The position numbers and the translations under genes were made by a program. The notes under the pieces are model-generated. The model was given only the letters and a program-made list of their open reading frames with translations. It did not search any database and was not told the origin of the DNA. From assembly GCA_964020155.1 (NCBI GenBank), contig OZ026553.1, positions 1,434,479 through 1,498,478 of the forward strand: DNA of 64,000 nucleotides. Direction: 5' to 3'. This DNA is from Chondrilla cf. caribensis (lineage: Eukaryota; Porifera; Demospongiae; Chondrillida; Chondrillidae). Shown one piece after another: positions 30,727 through 43,742 of this stretch. How positions within the stretch are numbered: the first letter of the stretch is position 1; each line of letters opens with the position of its first letter.

Positions 30727-31514
30727 GTGTATCTTGATTGTACTGTGCATTCTCTTGAGAGTCTTGAGACCACATTATGACAGGATGTTTACAATAACAG
30801 GTCTCACAGTTAGTAAACACACATATCAGTCTGTTCTACAGTGTCTCCTGGCTGCAGTGGCTAACTCAACACTCTCAACACTAGCCTGGCTAACAGGTCT
30901 CACAGTTATCAGTCTGTTCTGCAGTGTCTGTTCACATTTTTATCTGCTCATTTGTCTTATTTCTCCACAGGACAGTCATCCTCCATTTGACATACACACC
31001 TACGGCTCTCAGATAGTAGAGGATCTAGATCAGTCCATGCAACAAACAGGTAAACACTAAAGTCAGCATTCACACATGTATCACTGTACATCTGTGTATA
31101 TACAGTACATGTTGTGTGTGTACCTCTCTCAAGTGGTCTTCTAATTTTCCTTCTGTAGAATCTGAATGGATTCCATTTGGAGATCTTGTTTGTGGGAAAA
31201 ACCGTTATGACATATGTCGGACATTTTCAGCCATGTTACAGCTGGTGAGTGAGTGAGTACATCAGGTACACACTCCTACTACCATCTCTCATGTACACAC
31301 TCCTACTACCATCTCTCACGTACACACTCCTACTACCATCTCTCATGTATATACACACTCCTACTACCATCTCTCATGTACACACTCCTACTACCATCTC
31401 TCACAGGCTAACAACTACAATATTAAGATTGATGCTGCTGGTGGAGGAGATGAGGGAGAGGATACACTCTCTTTGCAGTTTTTTCAAAGAAACTTGTTTT
31501 TGAAGATATTTTAG
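29182..31514 (+). CDS. NCAPH2: Condensin II complex subunit H2 (NCAPH2), C-terminal exons
   Basis: The kleisin subunit of condensin II bridges the SMC2/SMC4 heads and recruits the HEAT-repeat subunits during chromosome condensation in the nucleus. Five plus-strand exons (29182-29261, 30539-30640, 30971-31049, 31159-31244, 31407-31514) join in phase to the stop at 31,514. They encode SYEELVRDYV, YAQETDLSKRVQEWDHRI, PPFDIHTYGSQIVEDL, WIPFGDLVCG, YDICRTFSAMLQLANNY and a short tail DTLSLQFFQRN. These match the conserved C-terminal region of NCAPH2 closely. The first exon enters in phase 2 and nothing NCAPH2-like lies between it and the 5' block at 28.85 kb. A polyadenylation signal AATAAA occurs at 31,773. 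Confidence 0.87.
29470..29934. mobile_element. TA-flanked MITE in an NCAPH2 intron
   Basis: The ends are inverted: cggtgaatattcgttaatcc on the left, and cagtgaatatttgttaatcc when the right end is complemented; both continue gcc. TA flanks both sides. The length is 465 bases, with no transposase. Inferred to be a Tc1/mariner-type non-autonomous element. Confidence 0.85.
30690..30910 (+). repeat. CA tract plus R1 interspersed repeat
   Basis: A CA tract (30,690-30,726) is followed by the R1 block (gtgtatcttgattgtactgt, gagagtcttgagaccaca). It extends further than at 1755, into cagtctgttctacagtgtct and ctggctgcagtggctaactc, which are also present at 43,850-43,915. Confidence 0.85.
31250..31406. 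repeat. 27-bp minisatellite
   Basis: About five units of acactcctactaccatctct with catgtac or cacgtac between them. It fills the last NCAPH2 intron up to the acceptor of the terminal exon. Confidence 0.93.
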
Positions 31515-32095
31515 AATTCAGAGCTCCTTCTGTGTTTACACCTGACAATTAATGATGATTATCTAAATACATGACTGATTTAAAATGTTTGTGTTAATGT
31601 ACTATTAATTATAGTATATAAATTACACACTAGTAACTAAGTTGTGCATTGTGTAATAATTATTTATGTATACTTGTGCTATAGAAATAATGCCTTTCCG
31701 GATACGTACGTACATGCATTTATAATTACGGTATTATAATTATGATTAAATTTCATAATAATTATATATAATAATAAAGAGGAAGTCACAATGATATACA
31801 ATTATTATTATTAATAATTATTAGTAGTGATAATAAAGTAATATGAATAATAATGGTATACGTAATAATTATGATAGTGGTAGAATACATAATACAATAT
31901 AATACTACACAAATTTGTACTCTAGTACATGCACAAAGTGGAGGTTATAATTATAATAATTAATGATAATAATAAGAAAGTTAAGATAAACCAGCACTAA
32001 TGGACTATAATTATAATTACTTCAATTTAAAAGAATAGTGGCAAATTCAACCGAATAATGTCAGGACAACACACACACAACACTTGTGAAGTCCT
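31515..32095. other. AT-rich intergenic region between convergent genes
   Basis: About 580 bases between the NCAPH2 stop (plus strand) and the ROCO stop (minus strand). It is very AT-rich with many attattattaa-like and ttataattataa-like palindromes, and has AATAAA at 31,773. It presumably holds both 3' untranslated regions. No exon is seen. Confidence 0.7.
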
Positions 32096-32418
32096 TCACA
32101 TATTTTCAGATGGTGAGGACAGATCTTGAGGAAGGTCTTTGTCCTCTTTCATGTCCTTTCCCAGAGAGTTCATATTCGGATATCCTCTCTCATTTGCCAT
32201 GATGTCACACAGGGGACGGATGGTGGAAGGGGCTCCATGTTGACAAAGGTGTCTGTACAGCAGTTCTCTGGCCTCATCAGGGTCTGTTTGCTTGATATCA
32301 TGAAGGAGAGCTGATGGTATGATCCCGTCGAGTTCCAGTCTTCCTGCTATGCCCTTTGCTGCCACGACTTTGAGGAACCTTTCTTTGTACTTGTCCAAAA
32401 ATTGCTTGCAATCGAACT
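32096..32418 (-). CDS. Terminal exon with CARD-like death fold
   Basis: Encodes [20 protein letters not shown], then an acidic [20 protein letters not shown] and a loop before [12 protein letters not shown]. Predicted helix spacing and the pattern L-x-x-x-x-x-I, the acidic E/D-A-R-x-LL-x-x-L helix and a final GYP-like turn match caspase-recruitment domains better than death or death-effector domains. The assignment rests on pattern reading only. Confidence 0.6.
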
Positions 32419-35400
32419 CTAAAATATAATACCATTTTCAAATAATAGCAATTTTCTATAAACTAGTTTTCTACCACCAACCAAGCTGTTATACAAGTTG
32501 CATGTGTGTGAAATGCGGCAGCAATAAAATTTAATATAAGTAATAATCTCACCTGATGCAATGTCTTGTCTTTTGGGAATGGACGTGGAATCACTGGAGG
32601 AAGGAGATCTTTTCCTCTGTGTCACTGTAAGTACAAACAGGTATGCCAATAGTCACTCAGGTTCACATGTCAGAATACTGTTGTGAGGACTCTTAATACA
32701 TGTCACATGTAACTGTAGACACAACACAGAATGAAAGAAGTGGACCTGTAACCACTCACATTTGAACACACAATACACAACCAATACATAGGTCACCAGA
32801 CAGGTAGGGTCACAAAAGTATGCTCACAATATATCAGATTCCAACAGAGAAGTGCACTATGACAATGATCACAAACCTAGTGCATGAAACAAACAATTGA
32901 ATTCACACAAAACGAGAATCACATACATTTGGGGCCTTTCAAGATGGCTTCCAAGACTCCATCACATTTCTCCACATACATTTCTTCACACTCGCGTGAC
33001 AAACAGTGAATGGTCAGATCTTCAGGATTCAAATGGGCAAGATGGTCTTTCTCCTTGGAGAGAGGGCAGAGGGTGCATTGACGGCAGAGAATGACTGAGC
33101 AGAGCTGGCTCTTCTGGTAGAGGTTGGAGTAGGCCTCTTCCATGGAATGCTTGAGGTCCTCAATGATGACATGACAGTCCAGTGGTGACCACTGATAGTC
33201 GCTGTCTCTACCTTTCAGAGAAGGAGCGATGTGGACTGAAATATGGTCGATACGGTCCACAACTTGTATATTGTAGGGGAGTTGAGTGTGCTTGTGACTC
33301 AGAGGCTTTTTGCGGAAAGTGATGGCATCTCGACAGCGAGGAGTGGCTTTTCCTACACCTACATCAAGACCATACCCATCACTGCGACGCTTCATGACAC
33401 TCACTACAAAGTGGGGGAAGATGCCCTGGGGAACATAATAATCCCTAGGGTCTTCAGTGGCGGCGATAGTGAGTGCCAGTGATGGTATGGGGCTTTGACT
33501 TGTGGTGGGAGCATGGTCTTTGCGTGGAGGCAGGATGGAAGGAATGAATAGCTGAAGTGGGTCTTGTGATACTTCAGCAGCCAATCCCCACCTCACTAGG
33601 CATTTGAGCAAAAACGATTGAAATCTTGAAAACGATCCCAGTGTGTCTGGGACTCTCAATATGGAGAGGGACTCAGCAGTGAGCTCTCCACTTCTTTGAA
33701 GCTTCTCTAAAGAATCCACTTGGCCAAATGTCAGATTCTGGCCAGGATTGTCCACATCACGAAATGGGACTTCGAGGATACGTGAGACTTGCTGATAAAG
33801 GACATCTGGTTTAGTGAAGACAGGAGACTGGTGTAGGCTGTCTCCACTGTCTGGATCCACAGTGATGTGGTCAATGGTGGGGCAGCTGAATATGCCAAGC
33901 ATATGAAAGGTGCTCAGCATGGCAAGAAACTCCTCGTCTGATGACACAAGCTTGTCCTCAGTGCACAGGGTCTTGAGATCCTGGTACGTCATCACAGAGA
34001 GGGCGGGATCATCAGTCGACCAGAAGATCAACTGGCACTGGAGCCACAAAAGTGGTAAACTGATCTTGAACTTGGATTCGGCCTTAGATACAGCTTGACG
34101 CAACTCCTTGACACCAGTGCAGGAAGGATCGAGGCTTTCTACCATCACCACTTGTCGCCGAGTGTGCCTCCAGGTTGACATATGGCAACAGTTGGATCTT
34201 AGTAGCTCTGAAGCCTCCTTCTCATCTTGGGACTGCTGGCTCTTCCTCGATCCAACAACAATAACAGGAAGGACATCATCCGATTTGAAAGTGATGCCAC
34301 CACTCAGTTGATTCTTCAGTTCCTGTTCCATCCTCAGGAACTTCTCCTTGCAGTGGCGAAGGGTGTGAAACGTGCGCTTGATCAAATCCAGATTGGTCTG
34401 GGTAGTATTCGGTATGCTTTTAGTGGAGAAATTAAAGGGCTTACGATATGTCATTTCTGGGTAGGCGAGGAGGCCCTCACGAGCATTGAAAAGGAGGAAA
34501 TAAAGGCTTCGGGAAGTGGCAAGCATTGGATGTAGATCAAAGAAAGCTGGCTGACCACCGCTGTCGATGACGTGTATAAGGCGAACGTTGTTCAAGTGCT
34601 TACGAGTGGTTGCATGGGAGAGGTTTTGACGAACTCTTTCTCTCACCTTGGAGAACGCAGGACGAATACGACTGTCTTCTTCCATTGGTACCGATGGTGC
34701 AGGTGGAGTGGAAGGTACCTTTGGTTCTGTGACCTGCTTTGTGTCCTGCAATGTAAGGCCTGTCGTATCACCATGGGAACTCCTGGAGATCAGGGTTGCC
34801 TCTTCAGTGCGCTGGTGAGGTGTGCGTAATTGGATCGGGTGGGGTTCATATTTCTTCTCTGCGATAGTCGTGTGCAGTGCGGATTGGAGTTGTTCCCTAT
34901 CAAACTTGCTCCACGTCAGCTCTCCTTCCATGAAGCACTCCATAACTACCTCCGCAGCAGATGAAACTGGAGTGCTTTCAGAAGTGGCTTTAAAATCACC
35001 GGACAGAGCTTTTTTGAGTTGTGACTTCCCCGCCTCAGGTGGTCCAAGCGTGACGCATTTTATAATCTCAACTTGTACTGAACCACCTCGCTTACTGGCA
35101 GCTACACAGGGTCAGATACGAGTATGTATATTTAAGTAGATAATTAGTTGTTCCGTAAACATAATTAAATTACAACATAATTCCCATATTCTGCACTACA
35201 CTGCAAAAAGGAAACATTTAACAGATAAGTGTTACCGCATAAGTGATAACTGTTAACGGATATCCGCTAATCACATTTATTTTTGGGAAATCGTGAATTT
35301 TAACAGTTTTCAGTTAACGATTATCAGTTAGTGTTACGTTTCTTGCACTGTGCCGTATATGATGTATACTGGATTTAAAGTAGAGCAACTTTACAGTATT

Positions 35401-38400
35401 TCCAGCTGTATAAAATACATTTCAAGATGGAATTGATTTGAATGAATACTACAATTTGAATAGTAAGTAGTCGTAACAGGATGGACATCAGATTGTGTGA
35501 TGGAGGGTAATCTGGTTCTGCACAGAAATTATTTATGTAGTGCAATCCGTGTCAGCCAATGCCACATTTCTAATTCTGTCAAACCAGCAGAAACACAAAA
35601 ATTCCCACTAAAAAGAAAGTCCCACATACAACGAGATGGTTATCCAGTTATGCAATGGGATGGCTAGATTATCTGGTTGAACAATGACATCATTATCAGA
35701 TTGTCCAACAGGATGGTCAGGCTATAGGATAGTAGGAACGAATACTCCCACACACCATAAACGGTACAATTCATTAAAACCTGAACACCTATGTATAGTA
35801 TGTACATACTCAAGGATATTGTTCACTTTTATTTCTAGAACAAGCTGTACTACACGGTTAGCAGAAGTGTATTCCTGCTATCTGTTCCATAAATGATTAG
35901 TAATTGTTTCAATATCTCCAGGGTAACCTTTGACCTCCATCCAGAACCAGACTTTTGGGTGATAGACTCTATTGCACAATAGACCTTAAATGTGTGGGAA
36001 ATCCCAGATTTAGATACTTACAAACCTTCTTAACTCAAAAGATATACTATTTCAGCATAACTACTCCCTTTTCTTTGATGAGGAAGAATCCTCTGATTCA
36101 TGTAAATCCAATAAACAACTACTCCTTGTATGCTCTTTATCTCTAGCTAAGTCTTTACCTAGCTATGGATTTGTACATTCCTTTTCAAAATGAAACGTAT
36201 GAACAAACATACGACTTGTGTATGCATACAGTACCAGTGCTCATGCTAACTTTTAGAAAGTGCCTGGACACTTTGTCTGGATAAAGTCACATTTGACCAG
36301 ACATTGGCTGGACATTTTGTCTGGATAATGTTATATTAGACCAGAAACTCACGAATTTTGATCAGATGTGCAAATTTCAAAAAAATTATCGTTTCTTCAA
36401 CCATAGACATTCTAAATGGTTACATAGTTTAGAGTGTCTATGCTTCAACAATCAATCCTTCCAACGAATGCCAAAATGTGCAAATTTCTATGAATTTTAT
36501 TGTTTCATCAACAATCAATCCTTCGATCAACGTGGGTCTGTAGTTCCTCATCGGCTGGAGCCTTTCCTTAAACTGAGAACGGATGGCACACTTGAGTGTA
36601 GCCACATGGTCACGATCTTCAGCTGCCGTTTCGAACTTGAACCAAATGGAGGTGTTGAGTTCTTTGTCGTTCTCCACGATCCATTTCTCTACCGTTTTCT
36701 TCTGCAAAGAATGTTTCTTGGTCGGCAGATCACCGCAAGGTGCGTCTAGATTGATTACTGAGCTCGACTGCAAACCACGCTTACGTTGTGAGCGTTTGGC
36801 CGAGACAAAAGAAATATATCCGGATATTTCCGGAAATCATCTGGAAAATGTCCAGTGTCCGAATGTAATTTCGAGCACTGAGTACAGATCATGGAAAAGG
36901 TAACGTTATAGTCAATCATCCTGTAATCAGTTAAATGTTAACAATAACGGAATATTGGTTAGAAGTAACGCAATATCTGTTAGCGGTTAATGTGTTAACA
37001 GTTCATTCACATGTTAATCATATGACATCACTTGTTATGTCTAGAACAAGTGAAAACATACCAGAGTTTTTGATCGTGGTTTCTTTACCACTAAACTTTA
37101 GCTTCTCTGCCAGATACATATGCAGTCATCTAAAATCACTCATTGAAAATCACTCGAACAAACTAACTCTTCGAAACGTGCCATGTACATTCTAGGTAGA
37201 CTCTACATACATGCATAAAAACAGGTTAACTGTTAATTTGTTAATGGTTAACTGTTCATCCGTTAATGGAAAGCAGATAAATTTTATCGGTTAACCTTTA
37301 GTGCTTAACGGTTCACCGTTACCCTTTCCATGAACTGTATTGTACGTACTTCACAATAAGTTTGTCAAACAAATTTATCAGTATAGCTGTATTAAACATG
37401 GATGGATTAACGTATGATAGGCATACACATATTTCTTGACAAAGGTGCATGTATTATTCAGAAACAGATGATCAAGTATGTATGTAGTATTGGTGGGGGA
37501 TCAGGGATAGGACTTCCAGTTATTTATGGACTGCACCGTAGTAGGTATTAGAGGTTGTGTTTAGCACCAGAAGTTACATGTTCAAGTGTCCACCATATTG
37601 AGGGTCCATAACAACAAACAATTAGGCAAACACTTTATACTTATGCTCCACACTCCAGTCCACCTGGAGGTAGTGTGACCATCACTAATTACACACCTTC
37701 TATAAGCTTGGCTTGGAAATTCTCCTCTTGTAGAAGACGTTTTACATTCTACAATAATGTAAAATGTACACAATTAAATAACCCAAATGAATTCAAAACT
37801 GAGCAAATTACAATCGTACACTTGTACATAATATTGTGCATTTGTACATGCAATGTACTATTATATGCAATAGTACTACGACCTACATAATTTGGGAGGC
37901 ATTTGGAGTGAATCAAGACACAGCCCATGCAGTGATCAATATGCAGACACATGGGAATTTTGGCCACAGTCTACCTTAAAGTGTGAAATAGTACACGTGT
38001 GCACATTTGTGTACATACATGCATTGAAAGGAACCAAGAATATACAGGACACAATGGGAAATGAAAAATAATCCCTTTCTCTTATGTGTGCTCACCAGGG
38101 TGTAGCCACACAGGAGATATTTCTAAGGAATTAACTTGTAGGACAAACACTCACATGTACGTATATCACTTGTGATGTGTATGTACTACTAACAGTACAA
38201 CTGTCTACTATAGCAAGTTGGTAGGGTGTACTGTGCATGTGCATGGGCTATGTACTGAGGGTTAGTTCATGGTCTCTTCATAGGAGGAATAGGAAAGTAC
38301 ATGTCAACTAACATATATTGTTGGGATGCTATGAGAAGTGAGGGGTGTTGTGAAATAGGTCTTCATGACAACATGCAGTAAATTCTACATTGGTTGATTT

Positions 38401-41400
38401 CTACTAACAGGTCATCAAGGGAAAGGTTGTCATTGTTGACTGCACAATATGTGTGACTATACACACATACATTATAAGAACATGTCTAGGATACTAGAAT
38501 CACATATCTAAGATTTCTTCCTGAATATTTCACAAGTGGTAGTCTGTGTTATGTTAGGGGTCAGGGGACATGGTAAACAGGCTAGGTTTTAACAATACAC
38601 ACATCAATTCAAGTACAACCTGAAGGTGAAGGAGACAAACCACTGCTAATGTACACATATACATGTAGCCGTTATGATGGATAGCACTTTTAATGGCTGG
38701 TTGGCAGTAAAATCTCATTGGAAACATTCAGGGTTAGTCACACTTCAAGCAGACTTGGGGATAGGTACCCACAGATCATGCTATGTACTACTATGTACAT
38801 ACTGCACACACATAGGATGTACAAACAACATTAGGTCAAACACTGGAAGGGAATGTTGGTAACTGTGACAACATCTCCCTGCAACCCTTAGTATTCCCGT
38901 ACATCATAGATACACATTTCTACACTGCATGCATTTCACACTTGCTCACACAGTGAGTTGAGTAGGAAACAAAACATGGGTCAATAGTAGTATTACCTTA
39001 TCTTCTAGTCTGAAGATGTACTGGTGCCACTCCCCATTCAACACATCATGAATGGCTCTCTCCACATCAGGTGGTTTCTTCAATACCAACATCTCCCTCC
39101 TCCACTGACCCAATAAATACACTTGTTTACACTCGTCTTCGGATATCCAATCCTCCCAGTAGCACAGGATCAGTACTACATGTAAAACAGAGGTGATAAG
39201 ACTGTATCACAAATATCAGGTTAATATGATTGACATCATGTCCATAAGATAAACAACTATACTTTATTGCCATATTATATGTACCTCACATAGCTCTGTG
39301 CCCATGAATATCATTAAAATGGTGTTGGTAAGCACTACATAATAAACTACCAATAGGAATTCATAATCTGAGGGATTTGAATAATGTATTGTTGTAGCCA
39401 TGGTGAGTTGGTAATGTATCATTCCACCATAGTACATATGTAATTGTTCCAGACAATCTCAGAATGACTTGGTACAGTACTGGCCACAATAATACCACTG
39501 CTGCCTGTGGTTTACGTATAACAGTCCATGTACTTGAAGCTGCTTAACATGTTCCCAATGATGTAATGCACAATATCACAAGTAGCCATGGCATTGTTTA
39601 AACATTGCTACGTATATAACCTTGTTGGATGTGAGTGTAATGATGGAAGAAAATAGGAGAATGAACATTATCGTCATTGAGTGGAGTACCCATCCTCATG
39701 TGGGAACAAGAGAGACTATGACTGTGAAGAAGATTGCAAACCCTGAACTTCATGATGTAGTGAAGCCGAATTAAGAGGAAATTCTCCCATCAAAACTAGT
39801 GGGCCCACCCTTCCTCTTCCTATCTTGAAGACTGCCTCCAGATTTTTAGTGAACTACCTATCGTGCAATAGTCTTATTGCTTGCATCAATCCCTTCTAAG
39901 AAGTATCGTTCTTAATTGAGCAGCCAAGTTCCCAGCTTGATACTAACCAGCAATTATTTCAACACTTCAGCGACAAGACAATGTCTTCAACTAGCATTGC
40001 AAAGCAATCACGTGGAGCTACAGTTAGCATGTTTGCTTATATGACACCATTTCACCAAATAATTAACACATGGTACCCACAGTAGAAAAACGAGTGCATG
40101 TTTGTGCACTTTTAGTAGAATACATTACTTTTGGCCAGTACAGTAGTTGAGCAAACATTGGTTATCCAGGATGTACTGTACTAAGTAAATTTGTACATTG
40201 ACATTTGTCGTGATTTACAGTCTGACTCAGTTTTAAGATGGAAAAGTGACATGCAAATAAGTGAATACATGTGTAACTTGCAAGTATATATAGCTTCACA
40301 TCAACACTTCAGAACACACAGCACAATGCAGTGACTCGGTATACCTGGTCCAGTACAATGATGGAATGATGCAGTGAACATAATACAAACCTGTCAATTG
40401 CTCTTGTACATCAGTTCCACCACTTGCAATACTGTGCCGTAGTAGTCGTGTAATGTTGTGTTGAAGCCAATAGGGGTTGGGATCATCAAGGAAACCAGTA
40501 TCTGATGGGGATTGGAATGCTGGTAGATGGTGTGGCTCATCTGGTAACTTCATTATAAGATCTCCAATAACTGGATACATGAGAATAAAATTTATCCATA
40601 ACAATCATCACTTGAAAACCATACACACAGGACATGTACATTCTCAAATTGTGTTACATGTACACTACCTTGGAGTTTCTTCACCAGTGTATCCTCCACT
40701 CGTTCAGGTTCAAGGAATACACTATGACGTTTGTCCTCCCATCGCATTAGCAGCAAACACAGATCAAGAATGACTGTATTATTGAAAAAAAAAAACAACA
40801 AATTGTCCTTAGGAGACCTGATCAACTGTTGACTTGTTTAGCATACCTACCTTTCTTGCAATCGTCATTCTTCCATAAAGGCTTCTTCATCAGCTGTTCA
40901 CATGCCATAGAAGTGACTAGTAGAAAAGAACAAACAACAAAAGTAGTTATGATCTTATATTACTTACTAGTCTCACATGACCATATTATAGATAGGTAGA
41001 TAGATAGATAGGTATTTGTTTGTAGACCAGAAAGTACGCATATTTAGTGGGGTAGTAAAGACAGACATGGACATGTACAGATGCATATTTATGAAAATAT
41101 TTATATATAGTTATGTATTGCGGAAAGCGTTAACATACTATACCCATACATCCATAATATGTATCCGTTATATCTTTCTGGATAATACCCATACTTGCAT
41201 TTGTACGGATTCTCACAAACATATGTACATAAAGTACATGTGTACATAGCTTTACACTCTCATGATTGTGTACCTATCAGTGTGAACTTCCATCATCCCC
41301 GCTTGTTCATGGGATGCTTACATGACTACCATATAGTGCGTATTGATGCATTGTGCTTGTGTTTTGATATTTTCACCTGTAATGGATTCCTGAATAAACT

Positions 41401-43709
41401 CTCGCTAATTGGCGTCTTTATTAGGTTCATAAGAACCTTCGCTGAAGTTATTACATTTGGTGAAGCTTCAGCGCATGAATTCTAGCCCAATTTCTAATTG
41501 TCGACATTCAAAATCGGCCATCTTTATTTCGTGCAATATAAATTATAATATAAATTCATTGTTGCTGTTAAGCGTAGGCGAAATAAAGATGGCCGATTTC
41601 GAATGTCGACAATTAGAAATTGGGCTAGAATTCGTGCGCTGAAGCTTCGCCAAACGTAATAACTTCAGCCCCTAAAAAGTGAAATTTTACCTTGAGAAAT
41701 TTTCCTGTTATACAGTAATTTTATACTGATTCTGAGTATGTATGCTGTGTGGATGTTTTGAATGCGGGTAATCTACTCCTATCACTTAGCATAATACAGG
41801 AGGGGACAACTACAAAAGATGGGCCCAGCAGTACAGTACACACCATGTAATGGACATCCCTAGGTCAAATAAGTAAGTATGATTTAAAGAACTGCTACAG
41901 TTGAAGATATTATACACACTCCAAGTACAGGTAGTTTTGTAAACTATGCTAAAATTATGATAAACAAAATTGTAACTATACACATCCTGAGGTGCACTGA
42001 AGTATATAAACTGGAGGATAGGTATGAAGTAATGTTACCAAAAGGAAAATGTGGGTCCAGCAACAGTCATTTTGAGTTCTGTAATATCAAAATAATCAGA
42101 TCACTTTGACGTCATTCAAAATCATAATATTCATGGCTTGATAGTGTTGTAACATCAGAATTAGCACTATCTTTCATATGTCTCTACGGTATTGCAACAA
42201 CAAATGATCTTAAGTAATTGTGACATGTTCCATTGGAGTAGACATGTCTCTCAAGTGGCCTCATAAAAGAAGTGTCCAATAACAGTTTCCATTATAATGA
42301 AAGCACCAAAAGGTGCTGATGTCTCGGTCCACAGTTTATCCAGCAGCATAGACCACAGATATAATGCACAACAGCTATATATTCATTTTAGACTATACAG
42401 GGGCCAGGGCCCACTTGTACTGTATCAGCGAAGTGTTCCTCGATGGGAGATCGCCGAGATTCACCCAAAGGAACAGAGCCTGGTATGCATAAATATGTAA
42501 ATATGAAGAGCTGCCCAATAATCCGTACGGGCACACTAGATAAGAGTAAAAGAAGAACACGCTAGTTTTCCAGACCGTAGTACACACAGGTTGGTCAGCA
42601 AAGTGTGTGGTCACTTCGGCGTGAACAAAAACAGAAGACTGATTTCAACCCTATCAGCTGTTTATCAGCGACTCTAGGTATTAAAATGATTGCGAAAAGC
42701 AAGCGTAGAGGGAAATCAAAGCGAAGTGCTCATTTCTCAGACACAGCTGGAGTCGTTTTCCTTTGAAGTTAAAATTACTCCCGGTTTCTTAAGATGTGTT
42801 AAACACTATGGCGTACCGGGTGGAAGACACATTCGAGGTGAACAAAACCGGCTATATCTCGAGAATGAAGCTATATTTTCTAAATCCATGAATGTAAATC
42901 CAAGAAAACATGTCGATAAGCCTATAAAGCCTCTTAGTTGCACTTTCATTTCAGCCGTTGAACAGTTATTACGTGGACAGATGGACGGACGGACAGACAA
43001 ACAGACACACACACAAACACACTACCGTATGCCGCCGCTCTGCGCATGTGCAGACTGAGGCATAATTAGTGACTGTTGCTGTTCCAGTGCAGCCAGCTAA
43101 CCTTTGAAGATTACTGTGTTTACGAGATTGCTATATTATGTAAGATATATACAATAAAATTGTAGTTGGAAAGACAATTTCAGAACAATTCCTACTCCGC
43201 CTACATAAACACACAATTAATATATCATGTGGTGTTCACCACTCAATAATGTAGACAAAGTACGTAGATGTAGATTAGCTATATAAAATCGGAGTAACAC
43301 AGGATATAACAGAAAATCATTTTTAGAATCACTCTTGCACAAATATGAGCGCAAAATTGCCTCAGCCACACTTATTTAAAGAAGGTTCAAATGAATGTTA
43401 ACAACAATTTTCTACAAACTGTAATGTTATTGTAGATTGCATAGTTTGAAGTGTTACAACAACTTTTAATGAATCTATATACTGTAACAATGTAATAGAT
43501 ATTATTATAGTGTGTAATATCCTTAAAATTGAGCACATAATTTGCAAGAATAACAGTGTGACTTTCCTTTCATGTTGAATCTATGATATTTATATTAAAT
43601 AAACCAAGTACACTACCAACACACAAGCTTATTCAATTGTCACTGAATGGGTACATAGTTGGTACTTTACAATCACTTATGGTACTGTGTCAATTTCTTC
43701 TACCACACA

Positions 43710-43742
<33 letters not shown>

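Noticed and set aside
33243..35139. Several plus-strand open frames over the ROC-COR exon
   Set aside because: Antisense shadows. The minus frame is open for 725 codons and carries GTPase motifs.
42690..43058. Plus-strand open frame of 122 codons
   Set aside because: It runs into a gacggacggacag/CA tail typical of a repeat. No domain, no splice sites.
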